NCBI GenBank assembly: GCA_013398955.1
Contig: VWPU01002093.1
Location: forward strand, 372,001 to 436,000
DNA length: 64,000 nucleotides
Direction of reading: 5' to 3'
From: Callaeas wilsoni
Lineage: Eukaryota > Chordata > Aves > Passeriformes > Callaeidae
Part shown: positions 14,301 through 29,300 of the stretch, piece by piece
Layout: every line of letters starts with the position of its first letter
How positions within the stretch are numbered: the first letter of the stretch is position 1
Notes under the pieces: generated by a model
Databases searched by the model: none
The model's input: only the letters and a program-made list of their open reading frames with translations
What the model was told of the DNA's origin: nothing
Program-made: the position numbers and the translations under genes

Positions 14301-17300
14301 ATGCAAGTTAAGTATAGTTTATTTTTCAATGGTCACTGTGGTATTTTTTTCAGCATTCCTTTGCATCAACCATACAAGACAAACGTACTCACACATGTAC
14401 ATCTTCTCACCTCTGAACATCCAGCAGGAGAGCCTCAGAAATACAATACCTGTATTTACTTACACACCTTGTATAAATATTTGCAATGGCTCACACTACA
14501 GCAAAAAAAGACCATATGAGCCTAGTAAATTGGCTGCCTCGAATTCCCAGGCATCTCCTGGTGCAGAAATCCTGACATTTATCTAAGACGGGCTATATCA
14601 ATCACCAGGTCTCAGCAGGATCTGCCCTGCTGTTCAGTACTAACCGGAACTCAGTCTGCTTCTATGTTGTTCAACAAAAAAACAAAGAAATATTTGAATC
14701 TCAAAGCCATCATAATCCAAATCAAATTTCCCTGTTACCTCGTGGGTTCTTTTTTTAATTTGCCAGACACATTAATTGGCAGCCCCAGTGCAGCAGTATG
14801 TTTAATCTATTTTTACAGATTTTAAGATACAGAACATCTTTGACTTTCAAATTAGTTTGGGGCTTGCAAGTCTTTCTCTCCCTGCTTTATTCTGATAGCT
14901 GATATCAAATGGGACATTAAAATGAACTGTATCAAAACTTGGAGGTCACTTTTCAAGGGATATTCCTGAGCTTGGAAATAGTACTCATTCTCCCAGACAC
15001 ACAGCTCAGTGTTCTGTGTAAGAAATAAGGGTTACCTCAACTTTTTCTAGAGGCTGATTTAGATGTTGAATTGGTGAGACAAGTTGGTTTCCTTACTTTA
15101 TGCTCCTCAGCAGAATACAGCAAATATGACCAATGGATAAGGCACACCAAACTGGAAATATTTCCTTGTTTGCAAAATAACAATGAAGTACTTGTAGCTT
15201 TCCGAAATTTCACGGAATACAGAATGGTCGAAGTTGGAAGAGACCTCTGGAGGTCATCTGGTGCAAACCCCTGCTCAAGCTGGACCACCTAGAGCAGGCT
15301 GTCCAGGACCATGTCCAGGCAGGTTTCGATTATCAATAAAGATGAAGATTCCACAATCTCTCTTGGCAATCTGTGCCAGTGCTCTGACAACCTTACAGTA
15401 AAAAGCATTTTTTCCTCAAGTTCAGAGGAAACCTTCTGTGTTGCATCGAAAAGACCTCATCGCAATTCTTTCCAGGAATGGTGCTTGGCATTTAACTTCA
15501 GATGTGCCTGCTGCTATGGATGTCTGGGGAGCTGGCTCATGGCTGAACCTGGTCACCATCACCAGACACGTCCTGCTCACCTTACGTGGCTACTGTGGAA
15601 CTGTGCCCTTCCTGGCAAGATCCTGTGCCCGTCAGCCATGCTGTCCTCTGAGCTCCCTCTTCCCGTTTCTCACTGGATTTTACTGCCCCATCTCTTGGCT
15701 GAATGACACAGGGTAGTAACAAAAGCCTATGGAATTTATAGAATAGAAAAAAGCCAGATACTCACACAGTGAAGGAATCAGGGGGAGCCGAGACTCTCCT
15801 CAGGTCAGCAGACTGCACTTTATGGATACTATAAGGCAGCAGGAAATGAGTGGCCAGGAGAAAAACGGCACACAGTGAGGACAAACAAGAAAAAAACGTG
15901 AGAGGGAGAGAGAGAAGGAGTAGAAGAGAAGGAGGAAAGAAAGAGACAGACACACAACATTTAAACAGAAACAAAAGGAATGTGTCACATAAAAGTTGAA
16001 TGAAGGGACATGCAGAGCTCTGAGCTCACACTAGGAAGCCAAGAGCAACTGAGGACATGCAAATGGAGAAAATCACTGCTATGTGGCACACAGGAGCTTT
16101 CCAAAGACACAAGTGAGGACCAGTGACAAGCTCGGCACATAAGTATACAAGGAAGACAAGGGACCCCAGGATTTCTTCCACAGGCACTGAAAAATTTCAA
16201 AGCAACAGACTTTGGAAGCAGGTCCAGAAATGCAAACAAACATCAAAGCTGAGATCCACATGGATAGAATTGTCTCCAAGGGTTGACCATCTCTAATTAC
16301 TGTTTAAGAAAAAAATACCCTTCTGGAGATTTTGTATCCACAATGACAAATTGCTGTTTCCATTCTTCTTTCTCATACCGTAGGGAAACTTGCATTTTAT
16401 ATGTAGTGACTCCCAATGTTAATTCGCCTTTAGTGTCTATATTCAAATGGTCCCTTTCTTTTTCTTGAGTGTATAGAATATGTTTTATCTAAAAGCTCTT
16501 CCCTCTTCTTTCTCTTCCATTATGCAGGATGTCCTTCCTCAACCCAAAACAAAAGTCAATGAGAGCAAAATACATTTTGCAATTCAGAAAGTGTTCATTA
16601 ACTGAAAGTTACTGGGGAGTATACTATGCAGGAGTTTCTAATCAGAAAATTGTTCCTGGAAAAGCTGAACCACAATGTCTTTTATCCCCTATAATTTTTG
16701 GTATAGCTCACAACAACCACATTCTTGGCTCAATCACAGAAAATCGAGCTATATGTTGTCTCTTTCACATGCTACCATGATCAGTAGTGGAGAACAGGAA
16801 TGAGAACTTAGCCAACAAGTGTTTCAAGGAGAAAAAAAAACACCCATATGACAGAGATCGGGATAAAATATACAGGAACAGTGTAAAACTCCTTCAAATT
16901 AAGGCTTTTTCTACTCACTCCCACTTCTTATCTGGCAATAATATGAAAGCTGACAATAATTACAACTCTGCATTTCTGTGACCAAGATAATTTTCTAATT
17001 GCTTTCCTGGCAAGGAGCTCAAGAAGGGCTGTTAAGTAATTAAGGATAGCTCCAGACCCACTGACTTATCTCACACATCTAATGTTCAAATGATAGTCAT
17101 TAAAAAAACTCTTAATCTATTACTTTCAATCCAATACAAGGCTTTCTGGGAGATTCCAACAGAATAAGGAGTTATATCCTAGATATCAAGTTAAGAAAAA
17201 TAGATAAACATATTTAATTACAAATTTTCTCACTTGTGCAACACTACCAATCAGCATCACACTGAATGAACTTCTTACAATGCTAATGTACTTCCTAGAT

Positions 17301-20300
17301 TTTAACCTTTAACATGTCATTTTTTTTTTATGACAGGTGAAGATTCAAGCCCTCTCTCTTTCAACACCTCAGAGCGAAGTACATACACAGATATATATAG
17401 AAATAGATGTAAATATATACACACACAGTTTCTGATATGTGAAGCTGAGACTACAGTTTCTGACAGATCATTTGCATTTTCCCAAGACACAGATCTGCAG
17501 AAAAATACCTCAGCCAAATCAAAGGACTCTGACAGCAATTTAGTGTACCATGGCACATTTCAATCAAGTTAAACCATGAAGAATATCCCCTTGACAATTG
17601 GCATATACTACGAGTCTGTATTTCCCTACGGCAGTTTAAATTCAGATTTAAGAAACCAAACCTAACCATGCTAATAATCAGTTTGAAATACCATGAATTT
17701 TCTTTTTACATTTCCATTAGTCTCCTTCAGTGCAGAAAAAGACGTGCCAGGATTGCCCTTTGCTTTATTCTAGCTTTCACAAATGATTGAGGAGGAGTGG
17801 TTGGGTGAAACTGGGCAGTGCCGCCCATGGTCAAGAGCCTGCTATTCTCTACTCAAGAAAGATGAGTATGCCTTATGTATTTTGCAGGCAAATAGAAATT
17901 GCACATTAGAGAAATGGGCTTCTACTGAAACTTAAAGCGTTAGTCTCAGTAAGAGAACAGAGTGCTAAATTGAACAGGAACATGTTCAAAGTAACCAGGG
18001 TGGCTTTGATTACATGAATAGATTGACAGCCAGGGGATGACAAAAAACTCTTAAGGGCTGGAGTCAAAGTTTGAAGTAAAGCAGTGTCTTTCTCTAGATA
18101 TACAGCTGTAAGGGAGACAACTTTTAAGATAGCTGAAGAGAAAAGGTGTGCCTAAGATCTCGTCCTTTTTTTTTCCAGTAATATGAGTTAGTCTAGTGAA
18201 AGGCATTACATCTCTTCACAGAACTTGCCTCATCATTACAATTGCAACAGCAAAATTTCCCACCCATTTCCCCAGAAATATTAAAGCCTCAGCGCATGAG
18301 TGTTTGAATTAAATGTGAATCCTTAATAACTTTAGGCCATTAGTTCAGTATCTCTGGATAAGGGACAGGCTGTTTTGCTTCACGCTTAGGTTACTTGAGG
18401 AAAAACAGCAAAGTCCCCTGCATCACTGATTTCAGCAGCAATAAAGACCTATACAAGGATTACAATAATACCCTCTACAAAATAATCTAAATTATTTTTT
18501 TGGATGGCCATTTTCATAGGTCAAAATTTGACTATTTGGGTTTCTTCTAATTAAAATATCCCTGTAGTGCTTGTAGAGAAGGTTTAATCATGAAAATTAA
18601 CGTTATTCCTGTGTATTCCTCTTCACAAGCTACAAGTTCCCAATCTTCTTAGCTTTTCTCTAGTCACATTTGCAATATTCATTTCTCATTTGGGTTTCTA
18701 TACTGGAGAAGGATTTCGTACAAAGTACAAACAGTTCTTTCAGGACATTCAGGTCTTTCTCCATAAACTCTGCCAGGCAGCCTGTGCTCACAACAGAGAC
18801 TGAAATATGTCCTGAGTAGTTCTTGATTGTGGCAATTTCTTACAGGGTCTTCAATGCAGCTTAAAAAGCAGATCAATAAAGCTGACAAACTAAATCAAAA
18901 AAACTTCAAGGGCTAATGGCATACATATGCAGAACCATCAGAAGCCAAGGGACACACTGCCAAGCCTGCAGAAACCTCTCTAAATAAATAAATACATAAC
19001 AAAAAGATACAACACCAGTCTAAAAGCAAGACAGGGGTAACTCAGAAGATAAAGAGTAAAAGAAAGTCAGAGAAGTATTTACAATAGAGTGAAAAGGGAC
19101 TTCAGAAGATGTGATTTTTTTTTTAAATTTATTTTTCAAACGCGCTGCAAGTCCAGTACATGCAAAATCCATGACCGAATATGCTGCCCCACACGGGCCT
19201 CCTGCCGTTAGGACATGCACATGTGCAACTCACTCATTCAGCAAAGGCATAGATGTTCTCCTCTTGCTCTTCTGCACCATGTTGGCTTGGTTCCTCAAGG
19301 AGATGCGGATGAGCGAGGGAGCCAGCCGACAGGGTTCGCCATCCACTTGCATGGGGATTGACTTGTACGTTAAAAGCGTCACCTCCCGGCACTGGTGCAA
19401 CCTCTCTCCGTGACCACCCACCTGGAGAGCAGCCTGCAAAAAACAAACAAACAAAAAAACACAAACAAACAAAACACCACACAGGGAAAAGGAAAGATAC
19501 CTCAGAACAGAGATAGCTGAGGGAGTTAACAAATCCAAAATGCCACTTTGCTGACAGCATTCATTGGTATTCCATAGCTAAGCTATTCTAAAACAGCACA
19601 ATGGAAGTGTCATCACTCTAAAACTGCAAAGCAATACTTAAAACTTGATAAAGAAAAGTGGTGGGCAACAAGCAAATATCTAACCACATGCATTATAGGA
19701 CTCATTACCTCTATGTGCACACATTTGCATGCACAAATTAATATCTGTGTTCATTCTTAAAGCTTTCAATTTGTTTTGGTTGTTTTGTTTCTGCAATAAC
19801 AGTAATGCTAATAATTATTTGCTCTTTAAAACAACATCCCTAATTAGATACATCTGTGAGACAGAAAAATTATTTCCCCTTCCTGAACAGAATAGTCCTT
19901 AATGTCAATTAGATAAATTTAAATTTTTTAGTATGAAAGCTTACACATCAAGTCAACCTCAACATTAGACAGGCTGAAAAGAGCAAGCAATTTGTTAAAA
20001 ACAATTCAATATTATGTTTAAGAATTCATTTTAAAGAAATTAAGCAAGGAAGACTATGAGCAGACCCTGCAACTTCTAGGCAGACATGTTTGGGCAGAAA
20101 GGTATTTTTTTAAGAATATGACTATCATGCGACTATTAGCTCTCATCTCTCAGATGCAGAAAAAAAAATCTCATATTAATGCAATGCTAACAGAGAACAA
20201 CTTAAGGACAAGTCAAGGCCTTAATCCTGGCTCTGTGCACTTAATATTTTGGATCAACTGACAACATGATCAGTAATATAATAATGCTTTTTATAAAGTA

Positions 20301-23300
20301 GTTCTTTCCCTTAGTTTCACAGACCCACTTAGGTATGAACAAGCACATCTGAGAGACATACAAGGCAAGCTAGGATTATATCAATACAGTCTAGGGTTAC
20401 AATTGTACTTCAGCATCACAACCAAAGTACACCTGCAGACCCTCAGTTCTCAACTAGGCTTCCTTGAAAGAGAAACAGCAGCTCAAAGGGCCCTACTTCT
20501 TAAATTCAGCCCCAACTGAAATTCTTAGTAGCTTTTGAGATCTCTCTAGCCACTTCCATTGGCTAGAGCTGTATTAGTGGCAAACACAAAAAACCTCTTC
20601 TGACTGAAAACTATCAGTTTGTACATGCTAAAGAGAATTTTGACAGCATTTTCAAAAACATGCCCTATACTCTTCACATTTATTCCACAAGATCTACTAG
20701 GCTAATAAACAAAATTTTTTTGTTTGACTATTTCCCTAATCCACTAGACCCATCGAAAAAAAAGAAAGGCCAGAAAAGTATCCGTATCCCAGACAAAATT
20801 TAAAAGAAAGATTGACCAAGACAGCCTTTTGCTTACTTTGAAGATTAGATTTGGCTGAATTTCTCTTTGAGGAAACAAACACCATTATTGTGGGTATTTA
20901 CTGAACGGGATATGGACTGAGGGCAGGTCACACAAGTGAGTTTAGCTAAAACAGGCTTATCCATCTTAGTTTTAAACTACCTTACATGAGACAGCAGCAA
21001 CAAAGGCGTACGGGTGTGGAGCTGAGTGTAAGCTATAAAAACCTGCCAGGAAGTCCAGTTATGGCCCTTCTGCTGGCCACACTAAGTCCAAGCTGCAGTG
21101 CCTCAGGTAGGTTAGTGCTAGCACGGGGGTAACTACCAACTCTGGCTGCATTCAACCACCCTCTGAAGACACTGCCGCTGTGTTTGACCACTGCCATGGC
21201 AGGACACCAGGGTATTTACAGCAAGATTGCTTTTGTGGTAACTCAGTTTTAGTTCACTTTAAGGACAGCACTGAAAGAAAGTGGACTGACAAATTAAAAT
21301 TGTTTTGTCCCCTTGCTTTTCCTAGCAGAATAAAAAGGAGAGATAACATTCATGCAAGAAATATTAATAAAGTTTTCCACAGCTATTACTAAAGTTTCAC
21401 AAGATTTTTGGTGAGCATATGGAAACTCTATGTGCATATAATCTTATATAATATTTCATATTTATATACCAGCTATACCTAAAAATAGACTCTAATGCCA
21501 TAGATTGAAATACACAAAAGTTAAAAAGAAAAAGCAGTATTTATTTGATCATAGAACAGTAAAATCATGACTTTGTGCTCTTATCATACTGTTCTTACTG
21601 TAATAATGTTGCCATTGAACTTGGGAGCACTGCACATGCAAATCAGCCGTATTTTGCAAGTGATACTTTCTATTGTTAAACAACACTTATTAGAAAAGTC
21701 CAATTTGACTCTGCCGTTCCACAGCAGAGCACCTTTTGGTCTCAGCTGTTGGCGGGGAAGCCCGTCACTTGCTCTCCAGTAACACGGGCAATCCCGCGCT
21801 CCGCAGTGCTGCCCACGGAGCGCGCCCCGTCTGGCAGCACCCCCGTGCACTCACCAGTGAGGCCATGGTGAACCCGATGACCTCGATGTAGCCATCGTCG
21901 TGGCGCTGAGGCTCAAAGTCTCTGTGATCGCCAGGGTTTCCCCAGGGCATTGTGCCAGCACAGTACCTACAGAGAGAGGTTTGGAGAGCAGCTCTGAGAA
22001 AGCAGCTTGCCCTGATGGCTCCTGACTAGTAGCCTCTTAGCTTATTCTGTTTGTTCCCAAGCCGATATGGCACCCGCAGATGTATCCACCATCAACTTTA
22101 TCATGTTCCTCTCTGAGAGGAAAATTGGGAAACACCAGGAAATAGGTAAGAGAGCAGCAGCACTTTTTTTTCTCCCTATTTGCATTGATTCCTGCTGGTG
22201 AGCTTTTAAGCCATAAAGCTGTTTTGCCCCTATTTCCTCTCTCCCTGCTAGCTCAGCAGTTCTAACAGCACAAGGAATGCAAAACATTGCATAGCTTGAG
22301 GAGGCAGGGAGACATAAGAAGCAGGAACAGACACAGCCGTGGCATCTCTCTTTTTGACCATCAAAGAATAGATGTAAAAGTGATCTAAAAGTGATAGGAG
22401 GGGGAACTTTGGAGAGGTGACACCAAGCAGAAACTTGCAGTGCAGGACTCAAAAGATCAAGTGCTTGGGACTGCATGTGGAGCAAAGTAGGAGGTTATCT
22501 AAAGCAATGGTCTCCAACATGGGGTGCATGCAAGAAAAATCCACAACTGACAAGACAATTAGAGTGTGTGAAGAAAAATATTGCTTTTACTTTTAATAAA
22601 TAAGAAAGCAAACATTAAAAACAAACATTAAAATAAGTGTTTGTTTCATCTTTACGAAATTCTTAATTTATATTTGTGCATGCTTTAAGTCATTTGTAAT
22701 ACCAGTATAGAGGTACATGTATGCAATTTATAAATATACATATATTCCGATGGTACTTAAAAGCCCTGTACTGATAGAGATGGACAATCAAATTAAGTGT
22801 GGAGACATCTGTTCTAGAGAGCAGGAGATTAACAACTTTTAATAATTCAGCTATAGTTTTATTAAGGACACCCTGTAACATGTCAAAAACTATGACTTCT
22901 TTCAGCAGTTTGGTGTTCCTCAACTAGTAAAATATTTATTCTTCTCTCACCATTTCTATCTTCTCCTCCCCCTTTCTTTTTTTTTCCACACTTTCATTCT
23001 AATTAAGCAAAAGACCAAGCATCTGTCTCTTTACTAACTTCTTTGCAGGTTAGAGGCACAGATTTTCAAAGTGTGTTTGTTAAGCATTTCTACTGTATCA
23101 ATATATTCAACTTTTTAAAGGATGGTTTTGCTGCACCCTGAGCTCTGATGTCATTCTGCGTTGCTCATTAACAGTATTATAAGCAGCCAGCTCTCAACAA
23201 GGTAACCCAGAGGCAAAATGCTTCCTTCACATTCACCCAGCCTAGGACAACTGGTAGCTGTCTTTTGAAAAATATTGTTATTTTTCTTGTATAACTTCAA

Positions 23301-26300
23301 GAATCTGTCTTGAGCTTACCTGGGTATGTTTAAAAACACTATACACTGGAACTTCAGCTCCTGGATCTTTGGAGTCAGGTCTGTACCATCACACTACAAA
23401 GCCAAAGTGACAGAGCACAGAGAAATTGCTGAATGGAGCCACAGACAAGAGAAGTGTTGCTGCTTTGTAACAACTTTCCCAAGACTTTCCTTGGAATGTG
23501 TTGCAAATGTCATGCTCAAAACTGAAAAGTAACAGAGCCATTAAACTCTCACCTCACTCTCTCTCCAAACCTCCACCTCCACCCCCTTCCCACAATACTA
23601 TGACACAATTTCTTATACTTACCACAACTTTAACATGCTTGGATAAATCTCTTGAGCTTCTCTGCAGAAAGTCTGTAAAGGCTGCCTGCAACAGAAATAA
23701 GTGCAGGAATTGTCAACAATTCCTCTTTTTTTTTTTTTTGTCCCCTCAGTTTTTACCTCTCCACAGAGCTAATAACCAAAATGCCATCGTTTTGTCAAAC
23801 TTACTCTCTCAGAAGACATGACTTTATCTAAATTGTTTTAAATTGTGATAATTCTCCTTTTGATCGCTTAACTGAAAAAAAGTCCTTGGACGCCCAAGTG
23901 CAATGGTATCCTGGACCATTAAGTGCAAATTTTTGCTCACATACTTGTTTCCATGTTTAAGACACATGGGTAAAGTGGGTGTCATCATCCAGTAATACAA
24001 TACATGTCATTCATTATCAAACTGGTGTTTGCTGTTAGTGGCTTTAGAATAAAGCGTTGTCCACTTGCCTCCTGAATGCACAAGTGGGTAATTATATGTG
24101 CATATTCCCACATCATTAATCCCTCCAAATACCTGATTTGTGCCCTGCACTCCCCATGACCCTACATCCAAGACTGCTCCTCAAAGCTACAAAGATACAG
24201 GCCAAAACTTTGGGAATTCCTCTAGGAAAGTCAGTATCAATGCACTTCCCAAAACCTGAAAGAAGCAGAGCAGTGCCTTCCTTGAGAAGCTTATGAGCCA
24301 GAAGCAGAGGGACCAAGATATGACCAGGACTGTGTCCAAAGGAGTGGCACTTTTCTCACCCGCTCAGCTCTGTATAATAACAGTACCTCAGGCTCTTTTC
24401 TACAGACACCTGTGTGTGGCACTGCCAGAAACAGCATGTGTGCACTTGAAATTGTAACAGGCAGAATGAACTGGCACGAGCTTCTGATGTGAGAAAGTGA
24501 GGAGGAAGGCAATTAAGAAAACATTCAAGCAACTAAGTTAAAATCATTCCATAAAACAAATCTGTACTTACCCCTGCATAAAACATTTTATTTCTAAATC
24601 GGCTGTTGAATTTCTCTGGATTTGCTTCTGTGAAAGGATGAAAAACAAGAGTTTGAACATCCTGATAAAACAAGTACACTTCATTATACCTTCACATTCC
24701 CTGCTAGCACTACAGTGCTTTCACTTTATCACTCAGTGAAAATATTAACATAAATATGTTTTCCATGCATGAGTCCCCAATCTGTGCCTTTCTCTGCTAT
24801 CAGATTTCAAACATTGATATCAAATCCTTCCCCTCTCCTGTAGAGAGTGGAAATCAAGGGAAACATGAGCAAAGAGGTAACAAGAATTCAATCAGTTAAT
24901 TTAACACCTCTCAGACTATTCATCTTATGATCCCTCATTAGAATTTGTAAGACTTCTGTTTCTAGCAATGCAGTACAAATCGGTAAGAATTATTAGAAAT
25001 CTATGAAACAGTAACCCATGTTTTGAAGCAGGAGTAAAGCATTAGTAAATTACAAGATGAAGCAGACCCTTAAATTCTGATGTGTTAAAGAGTGACTAAG
25101 GAATAGACACTTCTACCCTAAGAGCCCAACAAAAAAAAAAAAAAAAAAAAGGGAAAAAAAGAATTGGTCATTCTAAAACCTATTCAGAAAGCCATTTCAT
25201 TTTGATTAGACTCCAAGTGATGGAGAATTTTAAGTCTAATAGTAATGTCCAGCTAATGGTTAATTATTCTCACTGTTAATGTAAATGTAGTGGTTTCCAA
25301 TCTTGAAATTTTCAGTCTTCAATTGCCAACTGCTAAATCTTGTTATACTTCTCTGTCAGATTAAGAGCCTTCAACTATCAGATACCTTCTCCTTGAGTAA
25401 ATACTTATAGACAGTGAGTAAATCACCTCCTAACCTTCTTTGCAATAAGCTAAATGGAGTTCCCTTAATCTCCCAATAACATTTCCCAGAATACAATTCA
25501 TTCTTGGGCCTCCTTGGAAACTGCTTTCCTTGTTTGTGAATCTAGAGATTCCAGAAGCAGCCCTTCTGACCCTATATTCAGTGTTAGTACCAATTACTCA
25601 CCCTTGCTCACTGATTCTCTAGCAAAAATCAAACTACTAAGGCAGTTCTTCTGGCTAAAGCATCACATTAGTGTGGACACATCCAAATTACTTCTCAAAT
25701 GACCACTGAAAACAATACTTCTAGTTCTCTTGGAAGCCACTACATCTCTCAAAATATGGCTCCATTTCCTAAGAATGAGCTGCTTGAGGTTTCTGATTTG
25801 CTTGCTGACTCAGTTACTATATCTGTTGCTGTGTCACAGGTGACTCAAACTCAGTCAGGGCCACTTCTACTTCAAACAATTAATTTAATTGCATAAGTCA
25901 ATCTCATCTCACTTATTGAGCTCACAGCTCTCTGCAGAGAGTCTCGACACCCCATGCTGAGCAGCAGAAGGCTTCTGAAGGCTTAGTGCCTGTGCTGCAC
26001 ATTCTCTCATGTGAGTATCCCCAATGGTTCCAGACAGCAGACACCACAGCACTGGATCTTACATGGATCTTATCACAAATACCCCCCATAACCAAAGCCC
26101 CAGTCTAAAATAGGAAAGGAGCATTTCTGAGCAGCAGTCCCTCAACCTACTGCTCCTACTTCTGCCATCACAGATGAGCATGGGCAGGGAGGAAGGACTC
26201 TGTGATGTAAAATAGAGCCTTAAGTTGATTAGAGTGTAACTTTGATTGTAGAAGTAAATTATTAAGTGCATATCCAAGGCTTATTCCATCCTCACCATTC

Positions 26301-29300
26301 CCAAACCATCAAAGAAGTAGAAAATGGAATGTGTTAGACTCTGTGTGCAGTGGGGGAGGTTCCTGCAAATGAACAGTCCTGCAGAGCTCAGGGATCAAAC
26401 AGCATGTCAGCAGGGATAAAGTAAATTGCATCCTCCATGCTCTACCAAAGCATAAGGATAACAATGGAGGAAGTTGGAAAGAGCCACTACCCAGAACACT
26501 TCTTGAAGAAGCAGAGCTAAATACATTAGACTTGGATCCAACCCTCAAGTCTCAATCTGATTAGGCACAAGAAAACTGTAGAGGTTGCCATGGAAAAGGC
26601 CACATTATTATATAGGTTCCTCTGAGATATTGCAATCATTGCTTATTCTAAATATAACAGCTGACCAATCTCCACTGCATAAAGTGTCCTGCTAAACTGA
26701 GGGTTCATATCAATTTATCTTATTTTGGTTTGCAGGCATGGTATTCATTTGTTTTAATACTATGTGTGATTACAATAGCTCCACATAAGCAACTGCATAC
26801 AGCCACTTATCTCAAGAGCACAAATGCTATTGCTGTGAAAGAACTTCACATTTTGCTACTGTTGCTAAGAATTTCTCTGGATTGCCATCAATGGTAAATG
26901 AGATCATAACCTGCTTTGAATTGCTTAATTCACTGAGCCACAGGATACTTTGGGCTGGAAGGGGCCTTTGAAGTCCATCTAGTCCAACCTCCCCTGCAAT
27001 GGGCAGGGACATCATCTAGATCAAGTTGCTCAGAGCCTCATTCAACCCAGCCTTGAATGTTTCCAGAGATGGGGCATCCACCACCTCTCTGGGCAACCTG
27101 TGCCAGTGTTTTACCACCCTTATTCTTAAAAACATTTTTGTAATATCTAGTCCAAATTTACACTCCTTTTGCTTAAAACCGTTATCCCTTGTCCTATTGA
27201 AACAGGACACATCTCTCTTATAAATCCCCTTTAAGTATTGAAAGGCTGTAATAAGGGCTCGCAGGAACCTTTGCTTCTCCAGGCAGAACAACCCCAATTC
27301 CACATGAAAAACAATACAACCCACACACCAACAACACCTCCAAGGCTATAAGCTTTCCTTTCCTGAAATTCATAGAATTCACTTCATATATTTTAGCATT
27401 TGAGAAGATAAGGACAACACCAGCAGTGAAGACTTGTGCAACAAAAAGCTCTCCTGGCCATACACATTCAGACACACAGCTTGCTCTGCCAAGTGCTTTT
27501 TCACCCATGTAAATTTTTAAAACACTGGCATGTCTGGAATAACATTCATTCTTTATAGGGCTCCATAACTTCATTATTAAATAATGCCTCCATTAAATGA
27601 GAAAGTAGCCATGCATTTAATCTATACAGTATATTCACAGTCACATTAGCAATGCAGAGTGATAGGCACTCATAAAAAAAATGCATACAGCTGTCATAAT
27701 TTCATTCTTGTGCCCTTTTGTGGCCCCTCATTATTATTCCTAAAGCTGGAAGCAGTCTTAAACATCATAAAATATGCATTAGCTCATTCCATCATGTATC
27801 CTGCTCTTTATTTAGCCTGGCATCAGAGTGCTATCTTTTCATCTTGAAATGACACTCTGATAGTATGGCAGTGAATATAAGGAAGGCTGTGTTTCAGAAA
27901 AAATACCCGCATATGAAGCTGGAATGACCAAAAGCTGAAGGCAGACACCTGGAGAAGGTTTGTTTCTACAAGCCCACCTGCCTAAACCATATAAATAGAG
28001 TCGTTCATATCAGTGCAAAGCCATTCATATCAGTCCTTAAGCCACATGTCAGTCTGGACAGGGTGGCATAACTGCCGCTGGCAAGGGGACAGACAAGGTG
28101 CTGCAACTGCTCAAATTCCTGACACTTCTGCAGGCATTAAACCCTTTAACTTGCACAGAGACCCTCTGGGTCTGTACCAAGTCCAGGGACGTTATGCTAT
28201 ACTCATCCATAGATAAAAGCTCTTCAGTTTGAGAACACAATTATATTCCTCCTGCTTCCAGTCTTGTGGTTCTTCTCTTCCCTCCACTTCCACACTTGCA
28301 CCTGACTTATAGATCATCTCCTTTACACAATCAAAAAGTTTGAAAAGCTTCCCTTTTAGCTCTTTTCCTCCAGTAAATTTGCTGTACTTTTTTCAATTTT
28401 TAATCATGAAGTCCCTTGGAAACTCATGATGCAATCACTTTTTTTTCTTGTATGTATCTTAAGGTTTTATGTTCCAGCTTTACTTCTGAATTATAAGACC
28501 AGGATGTTAAATCCAACTCTATTTTAATTAATAACTGCCCATCCACAAGGCTAGGGAAATAAAAACTTCGTATTACCTCTGGATTCATGGAACTCCAGCG
28601 TTACATGTGCATCAAATCCAAGACTGAAGTAATTATTGAAGACATTGAGGGGAAGCTGTAATTAGATAATAAAAAGAGACATAAAAACAACATGAATGAA
28701 ACGTTTCTCAACACACCAGGGTTTAACTGCTTAAACTTGGCTCATCATAAAAACCTACTAAGAACAAAGTGGAACATATCACGGAAATGTAAGCAGAAGG
28801 TTTCTCTGAAGGTTAGCAATGGCTTGTGGAAAATGATCAGATACAAGAGCCCAAAGAACACAAATAGACCTACAGTGCTTTGCGATCATGTATGTATCTT
28901 TGTTAACACATCAAAGGGCTCCTCATGTTGTCATTTAGATTTCCCATAAGGCTGCACCACTTAACGTATCACCAACACAAAGGTTTTCAAAGGTTTTGCT
29001 GGCTCTTCAAGCTCAGCATGGCAAATGAAACTCCAGCTGTGTTCTTCTCGCTTCATATATAACCAGGAGCAATCCAAGCCCCAGAGAAGAAGCCCTAATC
29101 CTATTGAGGATGCATGAGGCAGGCAAGCACACATCTGGCCTCCTCAACGTTACACACAGCCAGCAGGGCTGGAGAGAGACAACTGTAGCATCCAATAGAT
29201 AAGCTGGAAATTATAACTGAGAAGAGGAAAATGGTTCACAGAATCAGGAGGTTTTTCAAATTTTGTATTATTTTCACCATCTCCAGTCCAAATGATACAT

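Larger units (their letters stand above)
8343..19233 (-). other. DGKI intron, 10.9 kb
   Basis: The largest complete intron here. It holds two minus-strand CR1 fragments, one old TAAGAAC repeat, an AAT array and a GA tract. A GC-richer block near 11480-11700 is unexplained. The minus frame at 18679-18888 reads like protein but has no splice sites I would trust. Confidence 0.8.
24628..28576 (-). other. DGKI intron, 3.9 kb
   Basis: Contains the CR1 fragment 26926-27305 and the A20 tract 25131-25150. Two adjacent + strand frames (25514-25702 and 25699-25896) are in different phases and unrecognised. Confidence 0.8.

Noticed and set aside
18679..18888. Minus-strand 69-codon frame with protein-like composition
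   Set aside because: No convincing splice sites and no homology that I recognise.
22042..22485. 147-codon minus-strand frame in a DGKI intron
   Set aside because: No known motif and no acceptor/donor pair that would keep the DGKI frame.
22505..22560. Possible DNA-transposon terminal repeat (ggtctccaacatggggtgca)
   Set aside because: No partner inverted terminus or target-site duplication seen.
25514..25896. Two abutting + strand frames, considered as a frameshifted pseudogene
   Set aside because: Different phases, no recognisable product, and no sign of a retrocopy.
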